Source of the DNA: Thermococcus sp.
GTDB lineage: Archaea > Methanobacteriota_B > Thermococci > Thermococcales > Thermococcaceae
Assembly (NCBI RefSeq): GCF_027052235.1
Contig: NZ_JALUFF010000051.1
Span: forward strand, 1-34,721
Reading direction: 5' to 3'
DNA: 34,721 bases
The notes beneath the pieces were generated by a model. It searched no databases, was not told the origin of the DNA, and worked only from the letters and a program-made list of their open reading frames with translations. Both the position numbers and the translations under genes were made by a program. Shown here piece after piece: positions 7,742-15,501 of the stretch (within the stretch, counting starts at the first letter, position 1; the number at the start of each line of letters is the position of its first letter).

Positions 7742-8281
7742 TCAGAGGAAGCCCTCTTTCATTATCTCCTCCTCTATCTTCTTGACGTCAACCCCCATAA
7801 GCTCAGCCTCGCCGCGGAGCCTCTGGTAGTGGGCCCACTCAACGTTTGCTATGAACTTGTAAAGCTCTCTTGCCTCCCTGTTTTCTGTTATTGAAGCTAA
7901 GTGCTCATAGAGCTTTTTGGCGACAAGCTCGGTCTCCATGGCTATCTTGAAGACGAACTCAAGGTTTGAGGGGTCTCCGAGAGCCCTCGCGAGGCTGAGG
8001 GCCTCTATGTAGGGGAGGTTAACTTTTTTCGGCTCCTCGCCGTAGGTCTTTACGTAGAGCCTCCTGAGTCCATCGCCGTGCTCCTCCGATTCCTTGGCGA
8101 GCTTTCTGAAGGTGGAGATAAGCCCGGGTGGAAGTCTGAGTTCTTCCGCCTTCTTTGCCAGCTCCCAGTATATCCTCGCCTCCTCGTACTCACCAAAGGT
8201 CCAGTAGGCCAAGATACCCCTCTCAGAGAGGGAAAGGAGCACGTCCCTAAACTGCTTCAGGGTATCCTCAAGGCCCTCCAT
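7742..8281 (-). CDS. Ferritin-like (rubrerythrin-type) protein 1
   Basis: A 179-residue, all-helical protein, last of three tandem paralogues. Four helix cores resemble rubrerythrin/ferritin: GEYEEARIYWEL, KESEEHGDGL, METELVAKKLY and NVEWAHYQRL. Rubrerythrin-type proteins bind a di-iron site that reduces peroxide. No rubredoxin domain (CxxC) is present. The helix D ExxH is present, but in helix B the residue three before His is Ser, with Glu at minus 4. I start at ATG 8279-8281, two bases from the stop of the upstream paralogue and behind GGAGGAG, not at the longer frame that runs into the neighbour. A role in oxidative stress or iron handling is an inference from the fold. Confidence 0.85.
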   Translation of the reverse strand: MEGLEDTLKQFRDVLLSLSERGILAYWTFGEYEEARIYWELAKKAEELRLPPGLISTFRKLAKESEEHGDGLRRLYVKTYGEEPKKVNLPYIEALSLARALGDPSNLEFVFKIAMETELVAKKLYEHLASITENREARELYKFIANVEWAHYQRLRGEAELMGVDVKKIEEEIMKEGFL

Positions 8282-8283
8282 CC

Positions 8284-8766
8284 CTACTCCTCCAGCCCGA
8301 GGGACTTCCAGAGTGAAGCCAAAGCCTCGTAGTGACCCTTCTCTATCTCCGCAAGGCGGAGGTAGGTTTCCCTGAGCCTCTCGTTGCTGCATTCCTCTGC
8401 GAGCTTCCTGTATATCGTCTCCGCCAGCTTCTCGCTCTCCATGGCATTTCTGAGGACATCGTTTATGTCCTCAACCTTCCAGAACTTGCCGAGGATGTTT
8501 AACGCTTCAACGTTTGGGACGTTAACCTCAACGAGCTCTTCTCCATGCTCTTCGCGGTATATCTTGAAAAGCTCGTCGCCGTGCCTCTTGGACTCGTCGC
8601 CGAGCCTTTTGAAGGTCTCCACGACGTTCTCGGGAAGGCCGAGCTCCTTAGCGCGCTCGGCAAGCTTCCAGTAGGTCTCGGCCTCCTCGTATTCGCCCTT
8701 AATCCAGTAGCTGAGGAGTTCGCGCTCGTTCAGCTTCCTTATCTCGTTCAAAATCTCAACAACCAT
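8284..8766 (-). CDS. Ferritin-like (rubrerythrin-type) protein 2
   Basis: The middle paralogue, 160 residues, with the same four helix cores: GEYEEAETYWKL, DESKRHGDEL, MESEKLAETIY and EIEKGHYEAL. The linker between helices B and C (VNVPNVEALNILGKF) also parallels its neighbours. The start is ATG 8764-8766, one base from the stop of the upstream paralogue and preceded by GGGTGGT; the frame further upstream only overlaps that gene. The three genes look like one transcript with coupled translation. As in the others, helix B has SxxH instead of ExxH. Confidence 0.85.
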   Translation of the reverse strand: MVVEILNEIRKLNERELLSYWIKGEYEEAETYWKLAERAKELGLPENVVETFKRLGDESKRHGDELFKIYREEHGEELVEVNVPNVEALNILGKFWKVEDINDVLRNAMESEKLAETIYRKLAEECSNERLRETYLRLAEIEKGHYEALASLWKSLGLEE

Positions 8767-8767
8767 T

Positions 8768-9253
8768 TCAACCACCCAGCTTTTCATACTCCCCCTTAAG
8801 GATTTCATAATGGGTCTTCTCAACGTTCGCCAGCTTGAGGTAGAGCTCCTTTAGTTTCGGATCCTCAACCTTCTCGGCAAGGGTCTTGTAGGCGTTCATC
8901 GCTATGAGCTCGCTCTCCATGGCAGTTCTCAGGACTTCCTCGGTCTGATCAGCCCTCTCGAACTTTTCGAGGACGGAGAGGACCTCTATCGGCGGTATAT
9001 CGCTCTCAGGTTCCTTGGAATAGCTCTCCCTGAAGAGCCTCGTCAGTTCTCCTGCATGCCTCTCGGAATCCTTTGAAAGCTTTTCAAAGGCCTCGACAAG
9101 GCTTTCAGGAAGGCCGAGGTTTCTGGCGCGTTCCGCAAGCTGACGGTAGAACTCGGCCTCTTCCCTTTCGCTCTTTATCCAGTAAGCTAAAGCCTCCTCG
9201 TAGGATAACTTTGAGAGCATTTCAATGACCTCTTCAACGTCGAGCATTTTCAT
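8768..9253 (-). CDS. Ferritin-like (rubrerythrin-type) protein 3, first in operon
   Basis: A 161-residue paralogue and the promoter-proximal gene of the trio. Cores are SEREEAEFYRQL, KDSERHAGEL, MESELIAMNAY and NVEKTHYEIL. Helix B here has Asp instead of Glu four residues before His. A TATA-like TTTAATTA lies at about 9279-9286 on this strand, roughly 26-30 bases before the ATG at 9251-9253, which suggests a nearly leaderless message. The second ATG (9245-9247) is possible. The longer frame from 9277 would include the promoter and is unlikely. Confidence 0.82.
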   Translation of the reverse strand: MKMLDVEEVIEMLSKLSYEEALAYWIKSEREEAEFYRQLAERARNLGLPESLVEAFEKLSKDSERHAGELTRLFRESYSKEPESDIPPIEVLSVLEKFERADQTEEVLRTAMESELIAMNAYKTLAEKVEDPKLKELYLKLANVEKTHYEILKGEYEKLGG

Positions 9254-9277
9254 CCCAAGACTGAATGGGCAAACCAC

Positions 9278-9287
9278 TAATTAAACT
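9278..9287 (-). promoter_or_regulatory. TATA-like promoter of the ferritin-like operon
   Basis: On the minus strand the sequence reads AAAGTTTAATTAGTGG, an AT-rich box in a GC-rich setting, at the distance from ATG 9253 expected for an archaeal TATA box with a very short leader. It also falls just after the stop of the upstream small membrane gene (9293). Confidence 0.5.
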
Positions 9288-9292
9288 TTGGG

Positions 9293-9472
9293 TCAGAGGA
9301 CGAGCCAGAGTGTTATGAACATCAGGATGTAAGCTAAGACGCTCAGAATTGCGTGGAGCTTTATCCAGAGGCTCCTCCTGGGGGAGAGCAGTATCATCGC
9401 ACCGCTCAGGACTGAGAGGGTTATGAAGGCGAAGGTCAGGTAGCCGAAGGTGTTGTGGTCGAGGCTAACCAC
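9293..9472 (-). CDS. Small two-helix membrane protein downstream of SagB-type enzyme
   Basis: A 59-residue protein with two membrane helices, about residues 8-29 and 40-58, joined by a short basic loop (SPRRSLWIK). A His stands at the start of each helix (H6 and H39), a pattern that could bind haem as in small b-type cytochrome domains, but this is speculative. I chose GTG 9472, which is six bases after GGTGGGTG and overlaps the last codons of the nitroreductase gene, suggesting coupling. The in-frame extension to 9607 only runs through that gene. Confidence 0.7.
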   Translation of the reverse strand: MVSLDHNTFGYLTFAFITLSVLSGAMILLSPRRSLWIKLHAILSVLAYILMFITLWLVL

Positions 9473-10172
9473 TTGGAACACCCACCGGGAAGATGTAAAG
9501 CGGACTTCCAAGTGTGCCAAGTATCTCGGCAACCCGCTCATCGTCGAAGGCCCCAACTGCAACAGTTCCCAGTCCCAGGGAAGTCGCCTCAAGGTAGATG
9601 TTCTCACCTATGTGACCCGCCTCCATGTGGACGTACCTGATTCCCCGCTCTCCATAGACCCTAGTGGTTCTCTCGTAGAAGGCGACGAGGACTATATCCA
9701 GCGGGGCTTCGCCTACCCACTCCTGGTTCAGAGAGGCTTTCTGAAGTTCCCGTCTGAAGTCGCCCTTCCGGAGCTCGATGAGGGCATGCCTGAAGGGGTC
9801 GTAGCGGTATATCCCCGGGGACAGCCCCCTGACGTTCCCGACGACAGCGTATATCTCGAAGGGGTAGGTAGGGCCGGCGCTCGGGGCCGAGCGGTACTTC
9901 CTCTTCCAGTCGGTTATCCCCTGAGCTGCCCAGAGCAACTGGGAGAGCTCCTCCAGGGTTAGTGGCTCGTCGCGGTAGGAGCGTATGCTCCTCCTCTTGG
10001 CTATAGCCTCCTCGACGCTCATTCCGCCGGTGAGCCTCGGCTCTGGAAGGGGTACGATTCCCTCACCCTGGCCCGCCTGCGGGGTGCTCCTAAGGTGGGG
10101 CTTGATGATGAGCAGGGCCGGGAAGACAATGGACAGGACGATGGCGAGCAGGGCAACATGCCTCAGCCTCAT
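9465..10172 (-). CDS. SagB/ThcOx-type nitroreductase-family protein, membrane-tethered or secreted
   Basis: A 235-residue protein. Residues 5-24 form a hydrophobic signal/anchor (HVALLAIVLSIVFPALLIIK), followed by a Pro/Gly-rich linker and a nitroreductase domain from about residue 50. The start of that domain, EAIAKRRSIRSYRDEPLT, and the middle SAGPTYPFEIYAVV are typical of SagB-type FMN oxidoreductases. The later segment HMEAGHIGENIYLEATSLGLGT is also conserved. Bacterial SagB oxidises azolines in peptide maturation, but the archaeal stand-alone versions have no known substrate. No cyclodehydratase or precursor peptide lies nearby. The putative TATA box (TATAAATA) is about 25 bases upstream. 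Confidence 0.85.
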   Translation of the reverse strand: MRLRHVALLAIVLSIVFPALLIIKPHLRSTPQAGQGEGIVPLPEPRLTGGMSVEEAIAKRRSIRSYRDEPLTLEELSQLLWAAQGITDWKRKYRSAPSAGPTYPFEIYAVVGNVRGLSPGIYRYDPFRHALIELRKGDFRRELQKASLNQEWVGEAPLDIVLVAFYERTTRVYGERGIRYVHMEAGHIGENIYLEATSLGLGTVAVGAFDDERVAEILGTLGSPLYIFPVGVPSG

Positions 10173-10190
10173 GTTAAAACGTTGGGTGAA

Positions 10191-10205
10191 TTCCTATTTA
10201 TACCC
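10191..10205 (-). promoter_or_regulatory. Promoter of the SagB-type gene
   Basis: The minus strand reads GGGTATAAATAGGA, a near-ideal archaeal TATA box, about 22-30 bases upstream of the ATG at 10170-10172. A leaderless message is likely, because there is no GGAGG-like site before the ATG. Confidence 0.7.
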
Positions 10206-10211
10206 CTCGGA

Positions 10212-10694
10212 CTAATCCTCGACTTTGAAGCGGAGGAGCTCGCCCCTCCTGAGAAGGCCAACGCCAGCCTTCTTTCCGAGGACTTCAACAACCACAGTCC
10301 AGTCGGGGTCGCTAAGGTTAACCGGCAGACCGAAGCGCTCAACGAGAAGGGAGCCGAGCCTGATTTCAAGCTCCCTCTCCTTCAGCTTCCTGTTCCCCCT
10401 CACCTTTGCCCTGACCGCGAAGCTACCGTTGATAGCCCGGGCGAGCCTCAAAACTGTATCTTCAATTGCCTCCCATTTGGCTGGAACGAGCTCATCGAGG
10501 GGGACAACCCTCTGTATCGCCTGGGTCTCGAACTTTCTGAGCCTTTCGAGGGCTTCCTCCTTTCCGAGTGGCGTTTCAGCCAGAAGGACACCTCTCCAGT
10601 CCGTTCCCTTCACCTTAACCCTGCCAATGGCCCACTCAAGTTCGAGGATTGCGTCCCCCTCCCTGCCCTGCGGGGCCGTTACTAGGAGAATCAT
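10212..10694 (-). CDS. THUMP-domain protein
   Basis: A 160-residue protein that is essentially one THUMP domain, the RNA-binding module found in tRNA-modifying enzymes. The typical features are an N-terminal strand with MILLVTAPQGREGDAILEL, then about residue 45 LAETPLGKEEALERL. The core is ARAINGSFAVRAKVRGNRKL, and a C-terminal strand follows at DWTVVVEVLGKKAGVGLL. There is no methyltransferase or sulfurtransferase domain attached, so it resembles the Tan1-type tRNA acetylation factor or an adaptor that presents tRNA to a partner. A GGTGAG ribosome site precedes the ATG. It faces the Cdc6-like gene across a short shared promoter region. Confidence 0.85.
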   Translation of the reverse strand: MILLVTAPQGREGDAILELEWAIGRVKVKGTDWRGVLLAETPLGKEEALERLRKFETQAIQRVVPLDELVPAKWEAIEDTVLRLARAINGSFAVRAKVRGNRKLKERELEIRLGSLLVERFGLPVNLSDPDWTVVVEVLGKKAGVGLLRRGELLRFKVED

Positions 10695-10707
10695 TTCCGC
10701 TCACCGA

Positions 10708-10724
10708 TGAACAGGTTTTTATAT
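10708..10724. promoter_or_regulatory. Shared TATA element between divergent genes
   Basis: The 61-bp gap between the THUMP gene and the AAA ATPase contains GGTTTTTATATTGAAAG. Read on minus it is TTTCAATATAAAAACC, about 25 bases from the THUMP start. On plus it is about 40 bases from the ATPase start. One AT-rich core may serve both directions. Confidence 0.5.
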
Positions 10725-10755
10725 TGAAAGCCCTTTAAAACATTCGGTGGGTGAA

Positions 10756-11967
10756 ATGGAAGGCCTTAAGCTTTACCCTGCACAGTCCTACGAGGTGTAC
10801 GGCCTCTCAAAGAATCCCTTCGAACAGCTGGCAAGCGAGGGGATAAGCGACGTCGAGAGCATTCACGTTTACCAGGAGGTCGACATGCGCCTCCAGATGA
10901 TAATCTCCGAGGTTATCGGGAATAGAAGCTCGATAGCGCTGAGCATAGTAGGCCCCCTCGGGATGGGAAAAACCCAGAGGCTCAAGACGATAGCGAAGGC
11001 GATCAACGAGAAGGGCGGGAAGGCGATATACGTAAAGGTTGACACCAACGACATCCTCAAGCTCACGCGCGACATCTTCTACGCCCTCAAGCCCCCGAAG
11101 AGCAGGACGAACATCTTCCTTGAGAACCTCTCAAGAAAGCTCGGCTTCATAGACCGCCTTGAAAAAATGCTGACGGACACAAGGGAATACAAGAGCAGGG
11201 ACATAGCGGAACTCCTCGTTGAGCAGATGAAGAAGTACCCCTACTGCGCCCTCCTGCTCGACGAGCTGGAGAACATGAACTCCGCGAGGGAACACGAGAA
11301 GATACAGTTCTTCGAGATGCTGAGGCACTTCATAAGCACCATGCCCCCGGGCTGTATAGTGGCTTTCGCCTGCATTCCCGAAGCTTATGAGGAGTACACG
11401 AAAATCTTTCCGGCATTCTTCATGCGCCTCCACTACGAGTTCAGGCTGAGGCCGATGAGTCTCGATGAGGTCTTTGAGCTCGTCAAGAAAAGGCTCAATA
11501 AAGTCAGGATCAGGGACACAGACGACCCGATTTACCCCTTCACCGAGGAGGCCATAAGGCTGATTCACCAGCTCGGAAAGGGGAACCCGAGGCAGATTTT
11601 AAGGCTCCTTCACTACGTACTGAGCGAGTCTGCAAAGCACAAGTTCGACCCGATAGACGACTACGTTGTCACGACCATCCTTGAGGAGCCAAAGAGCCTT
11701 GAAGAGTACCTGACGAGGATTCCAAAGGACTACAAGGACTTGGTGGAGGCCATAGTCTTCGAGTTCAACGGCGGACCGGTGAGCTACATACAGGTCGCCA
11801 AAACCGTCAAGAAACCCGGAATACAGGTCTACGAGAACCTCAACGAGCTCGTGAGGCTCGGCTTCCTGATAGGGGACATGAAGGGGAACTACAAGGTTCC
11901 AGACTACGTGAAGAAGTTCATAGAGGAAGGTCAGGCCGAGGAGCTCAGGGGGGAGAGGGTTGCCTAA
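10756..11967 (+). CDS. AAA+ ATPase of the Orc1/Cdc6-like superfamily
   Basis: A 403-residue protein with a RecA-like AAA domain followed by a winged-helix-like C-terminus. Walker A is GPLGMGKTQR (G66 onward), Walker B is LLLDELEN (D169, E170), and RQILRLLHYVL near 275-290 resembles the sensor 2/lid region. The C-terminal 80 residues (YIQVAKTVKKPGIQVYENLNELVRLGFL) read as a winged helix. It is much shorter of conserved initiator motifs than the true Cdc6 at 25084, so it is a paralogue of unknown role, not the origin initiator. I use ATG 10756 after GGTGGGTGA. It overlaps the next gene. Confidence 0.8.
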   Translation: MEGLKLYPAQSYEVYGLSKNPFEQLASEGISDVESIHVYQEVDMRLQMIISEVIGNRSSIALSIVGPLGMGKTQRLKTIAKAINEKGGKAIYVKVDTNDILKLTRDIFYALKPPKSRTNIFLENLSRKLGFIDRLEKMLTDTREYKSRDIAELLVEQMKKYPYCALLLDELENMNSAREHEKIQFFEMLRHFISTMPPGCIVAFACIPEAYEEYTKIFPAFFMRLHYEFRLRPMSLDEVFELVKKRLNKVRIRDTDDPIYPFTEEAIRLIHQLGKGNPRQILRLLHYVLSESAKHKFDPIDDYVVTTILEEPKSLEEYLTRIPKDYKDLVEAIVFEFNGGPVSYIQVAKTVKKPGIQVYENLNELVRLGFLIGDMKGNYKVPDYVKKFIEEGQAEELRGERVA

Positions 11968-12493
11968 TTACGATGCCCACGTGCTCAGCGGTATAGTCAC
12001 CTACCCCGTTGCCGTCCTCATAGCCTATCTCCTCAAGCTCTACGCAGGGGTTCCGGTGGAGCTGACGGCCCCGGGAATGGTTATAGGCTACGCCCTCTAC
12101 GTCCTCGGGAGCGATTTACCCGACATGGATCATCCGAAGGCGCTGATACACAGGGGGACGAAGCCGATAGTGAGCGTTGCAACGGGGAGTGCCGTCTTCA
12201 TCTGGTCCCAGGGGTTCAGGCTCTCGAAGGAAACCTGGATTAACACGACCCTCCAGTGGACGCTCGGAGCTGTATCTGCGGTGATAGCGTGGTTTGCCTT
12301 CACAGCCATAATGCCGAAGCACAGGGGGATAGTCCACTCACTCCTCTTCGCGGGGATATACGCAATCCTGGCTTATGCACTCGTTGACTATGGCCTCAGG
12401 ATGGGCCTCGGCGTCGGACTCTACTGCGCCCTTTCGGCTTTTCTTGGCTACACCCTTCATCTCCTCCTCGACCGCTCGGTAAAACTCGTCTAA
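11960..12493 (+). CDS. DUF457/YdjM-type membrane-bound metal-dependent hydrolase
   Basis: A 177-residue protein with about five membrane helices and the pattern of the YdjM/DUF457 family of putative membrane zinc hydrolases. The features are NYDAHVLSGI at the start, GSDLPDMDHP near residue 50, PKHRGIVHSLLF near 118, and HLLLDRSVK at the end. The conserved His and Asp residues could bind metal near the membrane surface. The start appears to be TTG 11960, which overlaps the ATPase stop (GTTGCCTAA) and follows GGGGGGAGAGG. The tight coupling suggests that the ATPase and the membrane enzyme act together, but no function is known to me. Confidence 0.78.
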   Translation: MPNYDAHVLSGIVTYPVAVLIAYLLKLYAGVPVELTAPGMVIGYALYVLGSDLPDMDHPKALIHRGTKPIVSVATGSAVFIWSQGFRLSKETWINTTLQWTLGAVSAVIAWFAFTAIMPKHRGIVHSLLFAGIYAILAYALVDYGLRMGLGVGLYCALSAFLGYTLHLLLDRSVKLV

Positions 12494-12513
12494 TTTTACC
12501 CATTTTTGTGCAA

Positions 12514-12528
12514 CAAGCCTTTTAAATA
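12514..12528 (+). promoter_or_regulatory. Promoter of thioredoxin reductase gene
   Basis: CCTTTTAAATAAGC at about 12514-12528 is a good archaeal TATA box, followed about 20 bases later by the ribosome site GGAGGTGG and ATG 12561. A short T-rich stretch just before it (12494-12506) may end the preceding transcript. Confidence 0.6.
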
Positions 12529-12560
12529 AGCAGGGACAGGAAAGGCAGGAGGTGGGAGAG

Positions 12561-13553
12561 ATGTTCAGCCTTGGCGGCTTTTCACGCGCCGGAGAGTATG
12601 AAAAGAAGACCTGGGACGTGCTCATCATTGGAGCGGGGCCGGCAGGCTTTACGGCTGCAATCTACGCCGCCCGCTTCGGCCTTGAGACGCTGATCATAAG
12701 CAAGGACCTCGGAGGAAACATGGCGTTAACTGACCTCATAGAGAACTACCCGGGCTTTCCAGAGGGAATCAGCGGTTCAGAGCTGACCAAGAGGATGCAC
12801 GAGCACGTGAAAAAACTGGGCGTGGACATAGTCTTCGACGAGGTCGAGAGGATTGACCCGATAGAGTGTGCCTACTACGAGGGCCCGTGCAAGTTCGGGG
12901 TCAAGACGAAGAACGGCAAGCTCTACAAGGGGCGGACGATAATCATAGCAGTCGGAGCAGCACCGAGGAAGCTCAAGGTCCCCGGTGAAGAGGAGTTCAC
13001 GGGTAAGGGCGTCTCCTACTGCGCCACCTGTGACGGGCCCCTCTTCAAGGGCAAGAAGGTCATTGTCGTCGGCGGTGGAAACACGGCTTTACAGGAGGCA
13101 CTCTACCTCAAAAGCATTGGCGTTGACGTAACCCTCGTCCACAGGAGAAAGCAGTTCAGGGCGGACAAGATACTCCAGGATCGCTTTAAGGAGAGCGGAA
13201 TCCCGGCGATACTCGATACTGTGGTGACCGAAATCAAGGGTACCAACAAGGTCGAGGCCGTAAGGCTGAAGAACCGCGTAACGGGCGAGGAGTGGGAGAT
13301 GCCGGTTGACGGCGTCTTCATATTCATCGGCTACGAGCCAAAGACAGATTTCGTCAAACACCTCGGCATAACCGACGAGTTTGGCTACATCCCGGTGGAC
13401 ATGCACATGCGCACGAAAGTTCCGGGCATCTTTGCTGCCGGAGACATAACCAACGTCTTCAAGCAGATAGCGGTGGCTGTGGGCCAGGGAGCCATAGCTG
13501 CAAACTCGGCCAAGGAGTTCCTTGAGGAGTGGAAGGAGAAGAACGGGGAGTGA
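12561..13553 (+). CDS. trxB: Thioredoxin reductase (FAD-dependent)
   Basis: A 330-residue low-molecular-weight thioredoxin reductase that uses a reduced pyridine nucleotide to reduce a thioredoxin- or glutaredoxin-like partner. The FAD-binding GAGPAGFTAAIYAAR is near residue 26. The redox-active pair is C154/C157 in SYCATCDGP. The nucleotide-binding loop is VVGGGNTALQEAL, and the C-terminal FAD motif is GIFAAGDITN. I chose ATG 12561, six bases behind GGAGGTGG; the in-frame GTG at 12552 is within that site. It ends seven bases from the convergent macro-domain gene. An N-terminal extension of about 15 residues (MFSLGGFSRAG) precedes the first strand. Confidence 0.95.
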   Translation: MFSLGGFSRAGEYEKKTWDVLIIGAGPAGFTAAIYAARFGLETLIISKDLGGNMALTDLIENYPGFPEGISGSELTKRMHEHVKKLGVDIVFDEVERIDPIECAYYEGPCKFGVKTKNGKLYKGRTIIIAVGAAPRKLKVPGEEEFTGKGVSYCATCDGPLFKGKKVIVVGGGNTALQEALYLKSIGVDVTLVHRRKQFRADKILQDRFKESGIPAILDTVVTEIKGTNKVEAVRLKNRVTGEEWEMPVDGVFIFIGYEPKTDFVKHLGITDEFGYIPVDMHMRTKVPGIFAAGDITNVFKQIAVAVGQGAIAANSAKEFLEEWKEKNGE

Positions 13554-13560
13554 CTCTCCT

Positions 13561-14115
13561 TTAACCCTTTTCCAACCCCAATGCCCTCAGGGCCCTCTCG
13601 TAGTCGCCCCTGGAATAGAGAACCAGATAGACCCTCTCAACGCTTTTCGCTTCCTCCTTAAACTCCTCCACGACTTCCAGAAAAGTTTTGACGACCTCTT
13701 CAAGGGGACAGCCGTATATACCAGCGCTTATCGCTGGAAAAGCTATGCTCTTAACCCCCAGCTCCTCCGCCTTCCTTAGGGCACCGAGGATGGATTTTTT
13801 GAGCTTCTCCTTCTTTTCCCCATCCCAGACGCCACCGCAGTAGGGCCCAACAGTGTGGATAACGTACCTGATTCCGTGCTTTTCGAGCCTTAGGGCTGGA
13901 GTTACTACAACCTCTCCGTGCTCTATCCAGTCCTTTCCGAGCTGTTCGCGCATCGCCTCCTTGCTAATCCTGATGTATTCCCTCGCGTTTCCAGTTGCCG
14001 CCTTCGCTATGGCGTAGGCGACTCCCCCGCCGTGCTCTAAATAGCGGTTCGCGGCGTTGACTATGGCCTCCGCCGGAAAGCGGGTTATGTCCCCCATAAC
14101 CACCTCGAACTCCAT
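13561..14115 (-). CDS. Macro-domain protein (ADP-ribose / O-acetyl-ADP-ribose hydrolase type)
   Basis: A 184-residue single macro domain of the MacroD/YmdB type. The motifs are GDITRFPAEAIVNAANRYLEHGGGVAYAI, broken here as GDIT near residue 8, AIVNAAN near 17 and GGGVA near 29. The second substrate loop is PAISAGIYGCP near 123. MacroD-like enzymes remove mono-ADP-ribose from proteins or deacetylate O-acetyl-ADP-ribose; the Asn and the GGG loop needed for this are present. The ATG follows GGTGGTGG. A TTAAATTC box lies about 30 bases upstream. It is transcribed on its own, convergent with trxB. Confidence 0.92.
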   Translation of the reverse strand: MEFEVVMGDITRFPAEAIVNAANRYLEHGGGVAYAIAKAATGNAREYIRISKEAMREQLGKDWIEHGEVVVTPALRLEKHGIRYVIHTVGPYCGGVWDGEKKEKLKKSILGALRKAEELGVKSIAFPAISAGIYGCPLEEVVKTFLEVVEEFKEEAKSVERVYLVLYSRGDYERALRALGLEKG

Positions 14116-14153
14116 ACCACCACCGGAGAAAGTTGGAGGGAAAGAATTTAACG

Positions 14154-15428
14154 CTAACTCAGCCTCTCTATGGCCCTTTCTGCCTCGTCGATGACCTTCT
14201 CCTCGTCGAGGGTCAGGACTTCCCTGTCGAGCATCAGGATTTTGCCATCCACTATCGTCGTCTCCACGTCGTTGCCGTTGGCGGAGTAAACGAGGTGGCT
14301 TATCACGTTGTTTATCGGCCTCAGGTGGGGCTGGTTGAAGTTGATTATGGCGATGTCAGCGAGGTAGCCTTCCTTTATGACCCCGGCGTTGAGGCGCAGG
14401 GCCTTGGCCCCGTTGACGGTCGCCATCCTGAAGACTGTCTTCGCATCCGCCACAGTGGGGTCGAGGTTGTGAACCTTGTGGAGAAGGGCAGCGAGCTTCA
14501 TCTCCTCAAGCATGTCGAGGTTGTTGTTGCTTGCAGCTCCGTCCGTTCCGAGGCCGACGTTGATTCCCGCGTTGAGGAGCCTTTCAAGGGGCATGACACC
14601 GCTCGCTAACTTCATGTTTGAACCCGGGTTGTGGGCAACGGTGACGCCGTTCCTCGCGAGTATCTGTACCTCCCTGCTGTCAAGCCAGACGCCGTGGGCT
14701 ATGATGACATCGCTCCCGAGGAAGCCTATTCCATCGAGCAAAACGACCGGGCTCTTGCCGTAGCGCTCCTGTATCTTCCCGAGTTCGGCCATCGTTTCGC
14801 TCACGTGAATCGTTATCAGCTTGCCCCTCTCACTGGCGAGCCTTCTGACCTCCCTCAGCAGAGCTATCGAGCAGGTGTAAGGGGCATGGGGCCCAAAGAC
14901 GAAGTGAACCCTTGGAGAGTTCAGCCCTTCGATTGCCTCCATCTCGCGGAGGGCCTCTTTAATCTCCTTCTCCGTCCTGTCCGGGTCACCGAGGTCTATC
15001 ATTCCATAGCTGAGGTAGCCCCTAAGTCCGCTCTCAAGAACCGCCTCGGCCACCTTGTCCATGTGAAAGTACATGTCGAGGAAGGTCGTTGTGCCGCTCT
15101 TTATCATCTCAAGGGCCCCGAGGTAAGCCCCAACCTTTATCTCCTTCCCGGTCAGCTTCGCTTCCCTCGGCCATATGTGCTTCTCAAGCCACTCCATCAG
15201 GGGCAGATCATCCGCCAAGCCCCGGAAAAGGCCCATGGGGGAGTGGGTATGGAGGTTAATGAATCCGGGAGATACCACCCTTCCCGTTGCGTCTATAACC
15301 CTATCGGCGGGCTCATTTATACCCTTCCTGACCTCGACTATTCTGTTCCCCTCGATGAGAACATCGGCCCTTACAACCTCAAAGTTCTCGCCGTAAATGA
15401 CGTACCCGTTCCTGATGAGAATGCTCAT
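14154..15428 (-). CDS. mtaD: MTA/SAH deaminase family amidohydrolase
   Basis: A 424-residue metal-dependent amidohydrolase of the TrzN/AtzA type, the group that deaminates 5'-methylthioadenosine, S-adenosylhomocysteine or 5'-deoxyadenosine. The metal-binding INLHTHSPMG is near residue 60. Further on are HVSETMAE, VIIAHGVWLD, and GTDGAASNNNLDM near 290, which holds the catalytic Asp. The small beta-sandwich built from both termini (LIRNGYVI... and LADIAIINFN...) is complete. I use ATG 15428 behind GGGTGGTTGAG. Together with MTA phosphorylase at 16720 this gives two possible routes for MTA. The exact substrate cannot be read from sequence. Confidence 0.9.
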   Translation of the reverse strand: MSILIRNGYVIYGENFEVVRADVLIEGNRIVEVRKGINEPADRVIDATGRVVSPGFINLHTHSPMGLFRGLADDLPLMEWLEKHIWPREAKLTGKEIKVGAYLGALEMIKSGTTTFLDMYFHMDKVAEAVLESGLRGYLSYGMIDLGDPDRTEKEIKEALREMEAIEGLNSPRVHFVFGPHAPYTCSIALLREVRRLASERGKLITIHVSETMAELGKIQERYGKSPVVLLDGIGFLGSDVIIAHGVWLDSREVQILARNGVTVAHNPGSNMKLASGVMPLERLLNAGINVGLGTDGAASNNNLDMLEEMKLAALLHKVHNLDPTVADAKTVFRMATVNGAKALRLNAGVIKEGYLADIAIINFNQPHLRPINNVISHLVYSANGNDVETTIVDGKILMLDREVLTLDEEKVIDEAERAIERLS

Positions 15429-15469
15429 CTCAACCACCCCAGTCCCTTTGAAAAGCTGTGTTTCCGGTA

Positions 15470-15483
15470 GGAGTTAAAAAGGT
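15470..15483 (-). promoter_or_regulatory. Promoter of mtaD
   Basis: The minus strand reads AACCTTTTTAACTCC at about 45 bases upstream of ATG 15428. This leaves room for a short leader that contains the GGGTGGTTGAG ribosome site. Confidence 0.45.
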
Positions 15484-15501
15484 TTCATCGGACGATGTCA
15501 T

